Assembly (NCBI RefSeq): GCF_023228165.1
Contig: NZ_JALOBS010000020.1
Location: 1-64,000, forward strand
Reading direction: 5' to 3'
From: Methylomonas sp.
GTDB lineage: Bacteria > Pseudomonadota > Gammaproteobacteria > Methylococcales > Methylomonadaceae
DNA length: 64,000 bases
Shown here: positions 35,708 through 44,527 of the stretch, piece by piece
Layout: every line of letters begins with the position of its first letter
Numbering within the stretch: position 1 is the first letter of the stretch
The notes under the pieces: generated by a model
Told to the model about the DNA's origin: nothing
The model's database searches: none
The model's input: the letters and a program-made list of their open reading frames with translations, nothing else
Translations under genes and position numbers: made by a program

Positions 35708-36661
35708 ATGGATGAACTTTTCAGCAATACGCTCCTTTGGAAAATAATTTTCGATAATCTCGCTGGAAATGAGAGTAAATGCGCGAAAACAAGTATCCTC
35801 ATTCGGGACTTTCGGACCAAAATGCGGGACATTTTTAATTGTCGCTGTGTTTGTCGCAACTGGAAAATAGCGATTGACAGAATGATCGAAAATTACTTCA
35901 TTGAGATTCTGCGCGAAATCTATATTCCCACGTTTCAATTATACACGGTTTTAAAGGACCTCGGCACCGCTGCTCCATCACAGTTACTCGAAATCAGCAT
36001 TGGAGGTATAATAAAAAGAATAGCAATCACAGAACAGGCGCGCTCGACACCTGTGTTGGATCAACGTTGTGATTTTCAAATCGCAGAAAGCCAAATAGAC
36101 GCGATTTGCGAACAACTCGGCGATAATTCGCGAGCGCGCTTATTTAACTTTACGAATCTAATTCGTATTTTTATGGCTGTCAATATTGAATGCCGGCAAA
36201 TAGTCTCCTTTGCTGGGGTTGTTTTTGACAAATCAAAGTGTTTTGCGGCATTTATCGCGGTTTTAGAAACCAAATTAATACAGTTTAAGACAACACGCGA
36301 TGCTCGAAATTTTCTCGATGATGCGACGGCTGACATGATATACAAAAGCGAAGTAACGAGTACCGCACACATGCGCGATTTAGATCGGCTTCTACCAAAA
36401 CTCGTCCAATTGCGTGACAAAAACAGTAATAGTCAAACAAACGAACTATTTATTGCCTACGAGATTGCGATGTTTTTACGCGAATATCTCGGCGACGATT
36501 TAATTTCCGCATTTGTCGGAGAAAATAAAATTGTTGCAATGCGGTTAATTTGCTATGTGTCGCGCTATGATTGCGAATTATGTGGCGACACAGTAGCGCA
36601 CAATATTGCCGCAAATTTAGCGTGTTTGCCTGCTAAGTTGAGCGAATATTCATTCCAATAA
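35708..36661 (+). CDS. F-box-like protein of unknown target
   Basis: A 317-residue protein. The first 65 residues (LLWKIIFDNLAGNE, then FNCRCVCRNWKIAIDRMIEN) fit a divergent F-box with an insertion. The remainder is helical with no repeat I can recognise (RFLLPKLVQLRDK-like stretches, ending CLPAKLSEYSFQ). The ATG at 35708 is two codons after a TTG counted in the open frame. Likely a ubiquitin-ligase adaptor like its neighbours, based on the F-box only. Confidence 0.6.
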   Translation: MDELFSNTLLWKIIFDNLAGNESKCAKTSILIRDFRTKMRDIFNCRCVCRNWKIAIDRMIENYFIEILREIYIPTFQLYTVLKDLGTAAPSQLLEISIGGIIKRIAITEQARSTPVLDQRCDFQIAESQIDAICEQLGDNSRARLFNFTNLIRIFMAVNIECRQIVSFAGVVFDKSKCFAAFIAVLETKLIQFKTTRDARNFLDDATADMIYKSEVTSTAHMRDLDRLLPKLVQLRDKNSNSQTNELFIAYEIAMFLREYLGDDLISAFVGENKIVAMRLICYVSRYDCELCGDTVAHNIAANLACLPAKLSEYSFQ

Positions 36662-36724
36662 AATTCGCCTCTTTTTTGCCAATTCAAAAAAATGAAATTC
36701 GCGGATAAAAAGTACTGTTAACGA

Positions 36725-37261
36725 TTATGCCAATATAATCGTCGCGCATGACTCGCTTCCATCGGCGCGCGAAATGCATATGAGTTTATATCTTTGTAAT
36801 AGATTATCAAATGGCAGCGCAACAATGCCGGCGATTTTGTATTCCGCGAGAATAGTTGCGCAAATGAGACCAACATGCGCGTGAATTTTGAAAGCCGCGT
36901 CGCGTGTTGTTGTGATTTTGGCAATATAAGTTAGCGTATTGACTGTGTGTTTCACTGCTTGTCCGCTAATGATATAATCAATAATGCACTCATATGATTG
37001 AATGCCGCAGTTGAAAATAAATTCACTCGCCGCAGATTTACTGGCTACGATGCCGACCGGCTTTCGAGGTTCAACTTTATATCCTGAATGTATGAGTTTT
37101 AACTGAAATGCAGTTATGCAATCGCGCTCTGATTGTCGCGCCGAAAATGTCTTCAGAATATCATCGCCGATTGTAGCGTAAATGCATTCCACTGAAACTG
37201 CATATTTCCGCTTTTCTTGTTCAGCGCGTTCTATGCTCTCGAGATAGACTTTCTGGCTCAT
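36725..37261 (-). CDS. Unknown 178-residue protein
   Basis: Starts MSQKVYLESIERAEQEKRKY with an amphipathic helix, then a globular alpha/beta-looking part (RKPVGIVASKSAASEFIFNC, IHAHVGLICATILAEYKI) and a C terminus ESCATIILA. No motif known to me. It is the only minus-strand gene in a plus-strand cluster and converges with the F-box-like gene. It starts at an ATG at 37261, opposite family A copy 2. On the minus strand a T7GAATT lies downstream of its stop (about 36683-36693) and may be a 3' end signal. Confidence 0.65.
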   Translation of the reverse strand: MSQKVYLESIERAEQEKRKYAVSVECIYATIGDDILKTFSARQSERDCITAFQLKLIHSGYKVEPRKPVGIVASKSAASEFIFNCGIQSYECIIDYIISGQAVKHTVNTLTYIAKITTTRDAAFKIHAHVGLICATILAEYKIAGIVALPFDNLLQRYKLICISRADGSESCATIILA

Positions 37262-37297
37262 TTTTGAGCAACCTTTATTTCATGGATGTGGAATTCA

Positions 37298-37306
37298 TTT
37301 TTTGAA
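37298..37306 (+). promoter_or_regulatory. T6GAA promoter-like motif in a divergent gap
   Basis: T6GAAATCC, 28 nt before the ATG at 37335, with the neighbouring gene running the other way. This supports a promoter role. Confidence 0.6.
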
Positions 37307-37334
37307 ATCCATACCATTAAGATTAAAAGCACCA

Positions 37335-38597
37335 ATGGCAGATGGCAAAAGTATCGATTTTAGAGCGGTCGGCGTCAAATATTGGGCAGAAAAACCATTT
37401 AAGCCGATTGCAAGTAATCCTCACGTTGCGCAATTCATACTCGAGGTGTTGACAAATACGCCATATTCACGCGAAAAGCATCCATGCCGCGAGTATTCCA
37501 CTACAGAATGGTTATCTCTACAAGAATACTTAACTATTCAAAATGTTATCGCGATGGTTGGATGCAAATTAAACTCTAATAGTTTGTACACGATATTACG
37601 CGCAGTATTGAGTGTCAATATGCCAGATAGATTCGCGGCGGCAATGCATCTTTATAGATTTTTCTCGCGATATGTGCCGCGCCAATCCAATAGCGCACTT
37701 TTTCGTGGTCTCTTATTTCAATATGAGAATGAACCGCGAAGCTGCATCTCTTTTAAAACATATGTAGAAGATACTTCCGTGGAGAAAGGTAGAATCATTG
37801 GTCATAAATTCTGGCGTGATTACCTTGATTATGTACGCGGGCATGCGGGATTCGTGACTGTAAAAGACGTACTTTTTAATGCGATTCATTGTGCTGCGCA
37901 AGCGAAAGGATGTGCCCTTCCATTTAGCTTGCATGATGTGGTTGCATTATTGCGCATCGTGAGTGTAGAAGAATTAACAAATATGGTGCTGACGGATGAT
38001 TTTCTGCCAACATTATTCGATACACTCGCGGCATATTTCCGGCAAGAAAACGCGTTAGACCCAATGGATATTGCTGCGTTAATTGAATCAATAATCAATA
38101 TTATCAAAGGGGTTCTTGGTGTGATACCATCAGCGACATATAACCGCGAGAGTATCGCAATTCTCGTTGATAAAATGCCGACAATAGTCAATCTATTCAT
38201 TGCAAACCATATTCCTATCGAAGGAAGCAACATTTGGCAAATAATGATGCTACAAGATTGGAGCAGTGCCGAAATACAGAAAACTGTTCGCTCTCTTCTC
38301 AATTCTTGCATTTCGCCGCTCAAAAAAGATGATACTGGCGTTAATGCGCTGCAGCTCATACGTTATCGGCAGATTAAAACGCCGGCAGAGTGGACGCGCC
38401 TTCAAAATTCGCCGCATAAACAGTCGGAAATTGTAGAGCAGCTCGAAAACGAGTTTTTATCACTCGCTGCGCGATATGTTCTCAGTGAAATTTACACGGC
38501 TGTTTTCGTGCAAATTGGCAAAAATCAATGCGAAGATTGCCCATTTGTATTAATTGCCGGCGAAGAATACGCGAATACCATTGCGGACCTCGTTTGA
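37335..38597 (+). CDS. Family A protein, copy 2
   Basis: A 420-residue family A member, first of three in tandem. Landmarks: SLQEYLTIQNVIAMVGCKL (near 65), PDRFAAAMHLYRFF, YNRESIAILVDKMPTIVNLF (about 273) and an ankyrin-like segment TVRSLLNSCISPLKKDDTGV, ending CPFVLIAGEEYANTI. The ATG at 37335 is set by the upstream T6GAA and the paralogues; the open frame extends to a TTG at 37302. It serves as the module-free reference for copy 4. Function unknown; possibly host range. Confidence 0.75.
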   Translation: MADGKSIDFRAVGVKYWAEKPFKPIASNPHVAQFILEVLTNTPYSREKHPCREYSTTEWLSLQEYLTIQNVIAMVGCKLNSNSLYTILRAVLSVNMPDRFAAAMHLYRFFSRYVPRQSNSALFRGLLFQYENEPRSCISFKTYVEDTSVEKGRIIGHKFWRDYLDYVRGHAGFVTVKDVLFNAIHCAAQAKGCALPFSLHDVVALLRIVSVEELTNMVLTDDFLPTLFDTLAAYFRQENALDPMDIAALIESIINIIKGVLGVIPSATYNRESIAILVDKMPTIVNLFIANHIPIEGSNIWQIMMLQDWSSAEIQKTVRSLLNSCISPLKKDDTGVNALQLIRYRQIKTPAEWTRLQNSPHKQSEIVEQLENEFLSLAARYVLSEIYTAVFVQIGKNQCEDCPFVLIAGEEYANTIADLV

Positions 38598-38635
38598 TGC
38601 CGATATTATCTAATCGTGCGATATTCGCAATGTTA

Positions 38636-38645
38636 TTTTTTTGAA
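38636..38645 (+). promoter_or_regulatory. T7GAA promoter-like motif
   Basis: T7GAAATAAC, 25 nt before the ATG at 38671. Confidence 0.5.
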
Positions 38646-38670
38646 ATAACTCAACGCATAATAAAGCACA

Positions 38671-39930
38671 ATGGGTAGTAAAATCATTAGTTTTGACTTT
38701 TATGCTAAGAGTGTTTGGTTGAGCCGATCTTTCATTCCTGCCTCGGAGAACAATAAATATGTTACACAACTCGTGATTGATTTATTGTGTGACAAAGATA
38801 AACGCATCGTTGGTCGAGATATTGAACAATTTCTCAAAGAACGGCAACTATTGACTTTACAAGAATACTTAACAATGCAGAATATTATCGCCATGCTTGG
38901 ATGTCCGGTTAGTAATAATCAGCTTCAAATGTTAATGGACGCAATTTTATGCGTTGAAATGCCAGATAGAATCGAAGCAGCATTGAGATTTTATCATTTC
39001 GAGGTATTTCGCACTCCAAAATTATCTTTTGAAGCGTTATTTCTAAATATGGCGCGTGTATGCATGCGAGAACCAAAAATATGCATATCACTCAACACAT
39101 ATTTTTATTTTACCGAAGTTAAGAATGGCGAAAGATTGGGTTTTCGTTTCTGGGATGATTATATCGCAATGGTGCTCAAAATGTTTCCGAGACTCGCAAC
39201 CATAAAAGACTTACTTTTTGAAGCGATTTCATACGCAGCAAGAGCAGCTGGCTTTGTTTTGCCATTTAGTTTGAGCGACATTGTCACATTGTTGTATAAT
39301 ACATTTCGAAAAGAATTAATCAGTACCATAGCCGCACAGGATTTCTTGCCGCAGCTTTTCCATACAGTTGCTTTGTTCCTCCAGCAGAATACTAAATTGG
39401 ATCAAGAAGAATGTCTGGAGATGTTAACCGCGTTTATTAGTGTTATTAAGAATGAGAAACATGACATTGGTTTGCTTGCAATGAATTGTAGTTATGAAGA
39501 TATCGCGATACTCGTTGACAAGATGCCATTTTTGATTCGAGTATTCGCCGTTAACAATATTCCGCTTGCCGGACACTGTATTTGGCAGAAAGTAATTCTG
39601 CAGGATTGGGACGATTCAACGCAAGAAATAGTTCGTTATCTTATTGATTCGGAAATTTCGCCGCTCGAAAAAGATGAAGCTGGAATAAGCGCGCTGCAAC
39701 TCATGCACTATCGGCTAAGTTCCGCGACGAAATCGTCTAAATCTGCTGCACTGGATGATGAATTTTTCGCACTCGCTGCGAGATTTACTTTGCGCGAAAT
39801 ATATCTTGCGGCTTTCGTGCAGATTGCCAATGCGCGCATTAGTAAAAATTGCCCTTTTGCGTTAATCGCCGGCGAAGAATACGCGCGACTCATTTCTGGC
39901 ATCATTATCGGCGAATCCAATGCGCAATGA
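38671..39930 (+). CDS. Family A protein, copy 3
   Basis: A 419-residue tandem paralogue of 37335. It keeps TLQEYLTMQNIIAMLGCPV, PDRIEAALRFYHF, YEDIAILVDKMPFLIRVF, the ankyrin-like IVRYLIDSEISPLEKDEAGI, and the C-terminal CPFALIAGEEYARLIS. No palindromic module. Starts at the ATG at 38671, with T7GAA 25 nt upstream. Copies 2-4 are spaced by 57-73 bp and each has its own motif, so each is probably transcribed separately. Confidence 0.75.
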   Translation: MGSKIISFDFYAKSVWLSRSFIPASENNKYVTQLVIDLLCDKDKRIVGRDIEQFLKERQLLTLQEYLTMQNIIAMLGCPVSNNQLQMLMDAILCVEMPDRIEAALRFYHFEVFRTPKLSFEALFLNMARVCMREPKICISLNTYFYFTEVKNGERLGFRFWDDYIAMVLKMFPRLATIKDLLFEAISYAARAAGFVLPFSLSDIVTLLYNTFRKELISTIAAQDFLPQLFHTVALFLQQNTKLDQEECLEMLTAFISVIKNEKHDIGLLAMNCSYEDIAILVDKMPFLIRVFAVNNIPLAGHCIWQKVILQDWDDSTQEIVRYLIDSEISPLEKDEAGISALQLMHYRLSSATKSSKSAALDDEFFALAARFTLREIYLAAFVQIANARISKNCPFALIAGEEYARLISGIIIGESNAQ

Positions 39931-39948
39931 TGCCAATCTCATTATTAC

Positions 39949-39959
39949 TTTTTTTTGAA
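39949..39959 (+). promoter_or_regulatory. T8GAA promoter-like motif
   Basis: T8GAAATAAACG, 28 nt before the ATG at 39988. Confidence 0.5.
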
Positions 39960-39987
39960 ATAAACGGCATCAAATCAATAGCGCGGG

Positions 39988-41346
39988 ATGAGTGATGAAG
40001 AGCGCGATGATATCTGGCACGATAGATCGCGCAATCGTATCGATCCATTGCCTGTTTACGCCAGACATCAAGATCTTGTACGGATATTTCCAATGCCAGA
40101 AAATCCATTGATATTGAAATTCGTCATTGAAATCTTGACTGATGCGTTTGATCGCGTAGACAGCAAAATTGCGAAACGAATCACAAAAGCACGAGTGTTG
40201 TCTTTGCGAGACTATTTAGCAGTTCAGAATGTGCTCGCCACTGTTAATTGCCCACTCAGTATTCGCCAATGTAAAACATTGGTTCTCGTGGCATTATGTG
40301 TTCGCGGTCAACGAGACAGAATCGAAGCTGCGATGTGTTTCTTCAAATTCCTCTCGGATTATCATTTTCCTAAAGTGGATTCCGATGGAATTACGTACCT
40401 ATTATTTTCAGGGATTTTAAAGGCGCTACTTGCAGACAATCAGAGAACTATTTACGCATTTCATAACACAGAAGATGAATCATTTTGGCGCAGATATGCG
40501 GAAGTGATGCATTCGCTGATTCCGCAATCAGCAGACCCATTTTGCGCGATTAAAGAAGCCATAAGATGCGCAGCACTAAAAAAAGGATTTGTACTTCCAT
40601 TTAATCTGTGTGATACCATTTACTTTTTGCAATTGACGAATACTCAAGAATTCAAAAATATGCTCGGGAATGCCGATTTTCTACCGATAATAATTGACAC
40701 GCTCGCAACGGGATTCTGGCGACCCGGCTCGAAGCTACAACCAAATGAATGTTTTACAATGCTTCACTTAATTTTCTCGTGTGTTTGCAATTTAGATGGC
40801 GATATCTCGGAATTCCTCGAACACAGAACCGCTCCCCCGGAGGGGTCGAGCCTCCGGCGAGCTCCCCCGGAGGGGTCGAGCCTCCGGCGAGCTCATTATA
40901 ATCGCGAGAGTATATCTACTTTGCTTGTTTATATGCCGGAAACCGCATATTTATTTGGCGAATACCATATCCCGCTGACCCATAATGCATGGCGAATAAT
41001 TGTCCAGAATATTCAAATAAGATTTCCGCAAGAAACGCAGACAGCAATTGATTGGCTTATTAAGAATGATGTTTCGCCGTTCGAAAAAGATCTATACGGA
41101 CAAAGCGCGCTTACGCTGATGCAAAACATTATGCCGCTTATGTCTGCGGAAACATCCCACATTTTCTGGGATAAAATGTATTGCCAAATCTACACATTCG
41201 CAGCACACCACACTCTTCGCGCAGTCTATCTTTCGATTTTTGCGCAAATTGTTGGCGATAATTCTGCGGCGGATTGCCCGTTTGCGCTTATCGCGAGCGA
41301 AGAATATGCACGGCTCATTTCGAGTATTCTCCGAGGAGACTCTTAA
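39988..41346 (+). CDS. Family A protein, copy 4, with two inserted modules
   Basis: A 452-residue paralogue. Its conserved blocks are SLRDYLAVQNVLATVNCPL, RDRIEAAMCFFKF, HYNRESISTLLVYMPETAYLF and AIDWLIKNDVSPFEKD, ending CPFALIASEEYARLI. Compared with copies 2 and 3 it has about 20 extra residues directly before HYNRES. These are encoded by two exact 30-nt palindromic modules (40831-40894) read as APPEGSSLRR twice. The insertion keeps the frame and lies in a loop that also varies in copy 1, so the protein is probably still functional. Confidence 0.75.
   Translation: MSDEERDDIWHDRSRNRIDPLPVYARHQDLVRIFPMPENPLILKFVIEILTDAFDRVDSKIAKRITKARVLSLRDYLAVQNVLATVNCPLSIRQCKTLVLVALCVRGQRDRIEAAMCFFKFLSDYHFPKVDSDGITYLLFSGILKALLADNQRTIYAFHNTEDESFWRRYAEVMHSLIPQSADPFCAIKEAIRCAALKKGFVLPFNLCDTIYFLQLTNTQEFKNMLGNADFLPIIIDTLATGFWRPGSKLQPNECFTMLHLIFSCVCNLDGDISEFLEHRTAPPEGSSLRRAPPEGSSLRRAHYNRESISTLLVYMPETAYLFGEYHIPLTHNAWRIIVQNIQIRFPQETQTAIDWLIKNDVSPFEKDLYGQSALTLMQNIMPLMSAETSHIFWDKMYCQIYTFAAHHTLRAVYLSIFAQIVGDNSAADCPFALIASEEYARLISSILRGDS
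40831..40894. repeat. Two identical palindromic 30-nt modules in tandem, in frame
   Basis: Units 40831-40860 and 40861-40890 are identical (GCTCCCCCGGAGGGGTCGAG plus CCTCCGGCGA), followed by GCTC. They define the 30-nt unit length. Inserted in family A copy 4. Confidence 0.92.
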
Positions 41347-41394
41347 TACTATTTTTTGCGATAAATTGAATGCCGCTCTATCAAATAATATACA

Positions 41395-42354
41395 ATGGCG
41401 GCGTGCAGTGATGAGAATCAATACAAAGATAAGACTACATCCGCGCTTATCTCGATATGCCGAGAACGCGGAATAAAAGGATATAGTCGCAAAAGAAAAG
41501 ATGAGCTTATAACATTAATTTGCAGCGCACCATCTACTATTGCATTGCCAATCGCGGTCGCAAAAAATAAATCGCCATTGCGCTATCCCGGGGGCAAAAC
41601 GCGCGCAATTCGTATTCTTCGCGAATTTGTTCAGCGATTTTATGCCGGTCGCACTGAAGTCATTTCGCCATTCTTTGGTGGCGGCTCATTCGAATTATTT
41701 CTTCTCGCGAATGGAATACACCGCGTATTTGCGAACGATGCGTTCGATTTGCTAATTAATTTTTGGCGCGCAATCGCGGCAAATCCGCAATCAGTTGCCG
41801 AAAAAGTGAGCACTGAATTGCCGATAAGCAAAGCTAAATTTGCTGCCATTCGTGCCCTATTCACAGAAAATGGAGAGCAGCCCATACTTCATTCCGCCGA
41901 AATCGCCGCCGCGAAATATTTCATCATCAATCGTGCCTCATTTAGTGGTTCAACATTTTGCGGTGGATATTCTGCGCAGGCAGCAAAAGGGCGCCTAAAT
42001 GCAGCCGCGATTGACGCAATTCGCCGCGTGAATCTCGCGGGTATAGAGTTTTCTTGTGCGAATGGTGTTGATTTTCTTGCAGCGCATCCACAAACTGAGC
42101 ATTCATTTGTATTTGCCGACCCGCCTTACTATCTTCAAAAGCAATATCTTTACGGTAAAGACGGCGATTTACATTCATCTTTCGACCACGCACAATTTGC
42201 AGCGGCATTACAAAAAAGAAACGATTGGATATTATGTTATAATGATTGTCAATCCATTCGCGATTTATATTCCACGCATCAGATATTTGAAGTAAGTTGG
42301 TCTTACGGCATGAATAAAGATAAGAAATCTTCAGAGATTATCATTGTTCCGTAA
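41395..42354 (+). CDS. DNA adenine methyltransferase (D12/Dam class) with SAP domain
   Basis: A 319-residue protein. Residues about 11-43 (SALISICRERGIKGYSRKRK) form a SAP DNA-binding motif. The methyltransferase follows: SPLRYPGGKTRA and SPFFGGGSFELF bind S-adenosylmethionine, and FADPPYY is the catalytic DPPY motif of N6-adenine methyltransferases of the D12 class. Expected product: N6-methyladenine in a short site, perhaps GATC as for Dam, which is not readable here. Its 3' end overlaps by 24 bp the end of a convergent PD-(D/E)XK nuclease gene, suggesting a restriction-modification pair. Confidence 0.88.
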   Translation: MAACSDENQYKDKTTSALISICRERGIKGYSRKRKDELITLICSAPSTIALPIAVAKNKSPLRYPGGKTRAIRILREFVQRFYAGRTEVISPFFGGGSFELFLLANGIHRVFANDAFDLLINFWRAIAANPQSVAEKVSTELPISKAKFAAIRALFTENGEQPILHSAEIAAAKYFIINRASFSGSTFCGGYSAQAAKGRLNAAAIDAIRRVNLAGIEFSCANGVDFLAAHPQTEHSFVFADPPYYLQKQYLYGKDGDLHSSFDHAQFAAALQKRNDWILCYNDCQSIRDLYSTHQIFEVSWSYGMNKDKKSSEIIIVP

Positions 42355-43203
42355 ATTCTCCGGAATATTCGAAACTAAATCAAATGGCGAGACAGGAATC
42401 GTTTTTTTGTTAAAAACAAATGACGCTTGTACGCTCGATGGCATTGATGAACTGGAATGCTGTTTACATCGAATGCGCACTATTACTTCACACGCGATTG
42501 TCGGCACGCCAAGATTGAGAATATCCGCGCCTGTGCGAAACAATCCCCTATCCGCAATTTGGATGTAATGCACGCCTTTGGATTTATAATATTCGCACAT
42601 GACGTTTGTCGGCAGATTTTTAATATATTCATCTCTGAATTGCTGTTTTTCATTTGCCCACGTTTTCAGCGTTTTGTCACCACGAAGAAAAGCAGGAATT
42701 TTGCCGCCGAATGGGCAATAATTGCCAAGGACTCGCTGATGGAGGCATTCTTCTCGAATGATTAATTTGCCATTTGTGACTTTTAGACATCGTCCCCCGC
42801 ATTCGAATGCCCCACCATTTTTGCATTCAAGCGATACAACAATGCCATCCGCGACAAAATCTATATCATGTTTCGTCGCGGATGCGCCGGCTGTTTCGCT
42901 GACTTGAAGCGGTTTTCCATTAAATTTGCATGTTTTTAATTGTGCTGCAATTTTCTCTTCGTAAGTTTTGCCAGATTTAAGACTATTCCCGCCGCGGCTA
43001 TGTGGGCGCGATATTGTATTTTGCGAAGGACTCGGCGAAGCCTCGACCGCTTCGCGGGAGCTCGCGCTTTGCGCGCTCGCTGAAGGCTCGAACGCTTCGC
43101 GCGAGTTCGCATTTTGAGTTTGTGTATTTTTGGCGCAATTCAGTTTATACGCTAAGCAAGTTCTTATATTGTGCCCACGTTTTCTACAGAAAGAGCACGG
43201 CAT
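42331..43203 (-). CDS. CCHC zinc-knuckle PD-(D/E)XK endonuclease, likely restriction enzyme
   Basis: A 290-residue protein. The N terminus has a zinc knuckle CSFCRKRGHNIRTC (CX2CX4HX4C), then a linker encoded by palindromic modules (43029-43108; SREAFEPSAS and SREAVEASPS). The catalytic domain contains TKHDIDFVADGIVVSLECKN, a D...ExK core of PD-(D/E)XK nucleases, and a Cys-bearing insert (CGGRCLKV, then CLHQRVLGNYCPF). Together with the overlapping adenine methyltransferase it reads as a type II-like restriction enzyme. It could degrade host or competitor DNA while viral DNA is methylated. A repair or recombination nuclease is the alternative. Starts at the ATG at 43203. Confidence 0.7.
   Translation of the reverse strand: MPCSFCRKRGHNIRTCLAYKLNCAKNTQTQNANSREAFEPSASAQSASSREAVEASPSPSQNTISRPHSRGGNSLKSGKTYEEKIAAQLKTCKFNGKPLQVSETAGASATKHDIDFVADGIVVSLECKNGGAFECGGRCLKVTNGKLIIREECLHQRVLGNYCPFGGKIPAFLRGDKTLKTWANEKQQFRDEYIKNLPTNVMCEYYKSKGVHYIQIADRGLFRTGADILNLGVPTIACEVIVRIRCKQHSSSSMPSSVQASFVFNKKTIPVSPFDLVSNIPENLRNNDNL
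43029..43108. repeat. Palindromic modules forming the nuclease linker
   Basis: GACTCGGCGAAGCCTCGACC with the GCTTCGCGGGAGCTC arm, then a diverged unit ending GCGAGTTCGC; in frame between zinc knuckle and nuclease domain. Confidence 0.8.
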
Positions 43204-43351
43204 AATAGTGTTGATTAGCAGAAAGCATCATTTCATTTTTTTAGCGCACTTTCCAAAGGAGGTAAGCCGAAAGCAAACGCTTATCTAAAATTAATTAGCA
43301 ACTTGGCTAAAGTATATAGAATAACCTGCTATTTTAGTTGTTTAATTACAA

Positions 43352-44407
43352 ATGGCAGAGCCTCAGCCCCTTCGGGAAACTTCCGCCGCAGATAAACAAC
43401 CAATCACCACATCATCAAAGACAAGAAAACCTCGCATCACTGAAGCCCCGCAACAAGTCGATGAATTTGAGCAATTTACCCAGGAAATTCTCGCCGCACG
43501 CGAAGAAGTACCAGCCGGCGGCGTATTGGAAAGCGCTGCTAATTATTGCGCGATGTGCGGAGTAAACATGGAATTAGATATGAGGCGGCATCAATATATT
43601 TGCCTAAAATGCGGGCAAATACATGAAAACGCAGGACCAGCTGTGGAGTCGCAGGATGATACAACGAGCACACTTATTGAAACAACAGGCGGGCATCATT
43701 TTGTTTGCTCTGGGAGCGCATTTGACACGCAAAGAAGAGCACTCCTAAATGAATTGCTCGAGAAAAATAGAATGCATGGAAATGTATTTTCTGAAGCCCT
43801 TCTAAATACTGTTGCCGATGAATATTTGAGCATCCAACGCAAACTCACGCAAACTGGCACGAGAAGCGTGTTTCGCGGGCAAAACAAAAGCGAACTTCTT
43901 GCCGGCTTGATTTATTTCGCTTATATTCGTAATGGCACTGTTCGCACAAAATCAGAAATCGCGAAATTTATGGGTCTCACAACTGATGGATTCTCGAAAG
44001 GCGATAGCACTCTGCGCGGATTTAAAGAAGAAGGCATAACAGATTTTCCAATCGATATTCCGCTTGCGGAACAGCATACGCGGCGCTTTATTGAGACACT
44101 TCGTCTCGAGGAAATCTCGCCCGGTTTTACTGGTGCGTATTTGCATTTTATCGTCGATATCGTAAATCTCGCCGCGCTCCGTAGTGTATGCAGCAAAAGC
44201 CAATTAACGAGCAAAGTACTCGGCGCGATATGGTTCGTTATCTGCGCAAAAAATATTCGCATCACGATGCGCGACATTGAGACGGCTGCGGACCGCATCA
44301 AAAAGGGAACAATTCTTAAATTCTATGATGCGATTATCGAATCGAAACATATATTTGGGAACTTACTGGAGCATTATTCATTGACGATTCCAGCAGCAAG
44401 CAAGTAA
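43352..44407 (+). CDS. C315R: Transcription factor TFIIB-like (ASFV C315R type)
   Basis: A 351-residue initiation factor that links promoter-bound factors to the viral RNA polymerase. An N-terminal zinc ribbon (CAMCG and CLKCG, about residues 67-88) is followed by two cyclin-like repeats, the first around FRGQNKSELLAGLIYFAYIR and the second near GAYLHFIVDIVNLAALRSVC. It is similar in size and layout to ASFV C315R. It presumably acts with the TATA-type boxes seen in this window. The ATG at 43352 is clear. Confidence 0.85.
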   Translation: MAEPQPLRETSAADKQPITTSSKTRKPRITEAPQQVDEFEQFTQEILAAREEVPAGGVLESAANYCAMCGVNMELDMRRHQYICLKCGQIHENAGPAVESQDDTTSTLIETTGGHHFVCSGSAFDTQRRALLNELLEKNRMHGNVFSEALLNTVADEYLSIQRKLTQTGTRSVFRGQNKSELLAGLIYFAYIRNGTVRTKSEIAKFMGLTTDGFSKGDSTLRGFKEEGITDFPIDIPLAEQHTRRFIETLRLEEISPGFTGAYLHFIVDIVNLAALRSVCSKSQLTSKVLGAIWFVICAKNIRITMRDIETAADRIKKGTILKFYDAIIESKHIFGNLLEHYSLTIPAASK

Positions 44408-44481
44408 ATTTCGCTTTTCGCATTATTCTCGGTCGAAATATTATTTTTTTCTTAAAGCTGAATCGGCGATTTTCAATAGCA

Positions 44482-44515
44482 GTACCCGTGTAGCGTGTGA
44501 GCCTTCAGCGAGCAC
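44482..44515. repeat. Eroded palindromic module
   Basis: GTACCCGTGTAGCGTGTGAG plus CCTTCAGCGAGCAC, a diverged unit in the leader of the kinase gene. Confidence 0.5.
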
Positions 44516-44527
44516 AATTTCACCAAA

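Noticed and set aside
36683..36693. A T7GAATT motif on the minus strand after the 36725 gene, as a promoter
   Set aside because: No minus-strand gene starts just downstream. It is more likely a 3' end signal or chance.
32113..39959. T6-8GAA runs as transcription terminators only
   Set aside because: At 32113 and 37298 no gene ends upstream on that strand, so a pure terminator role does not fit. A double role in tandem arrays remains possible.
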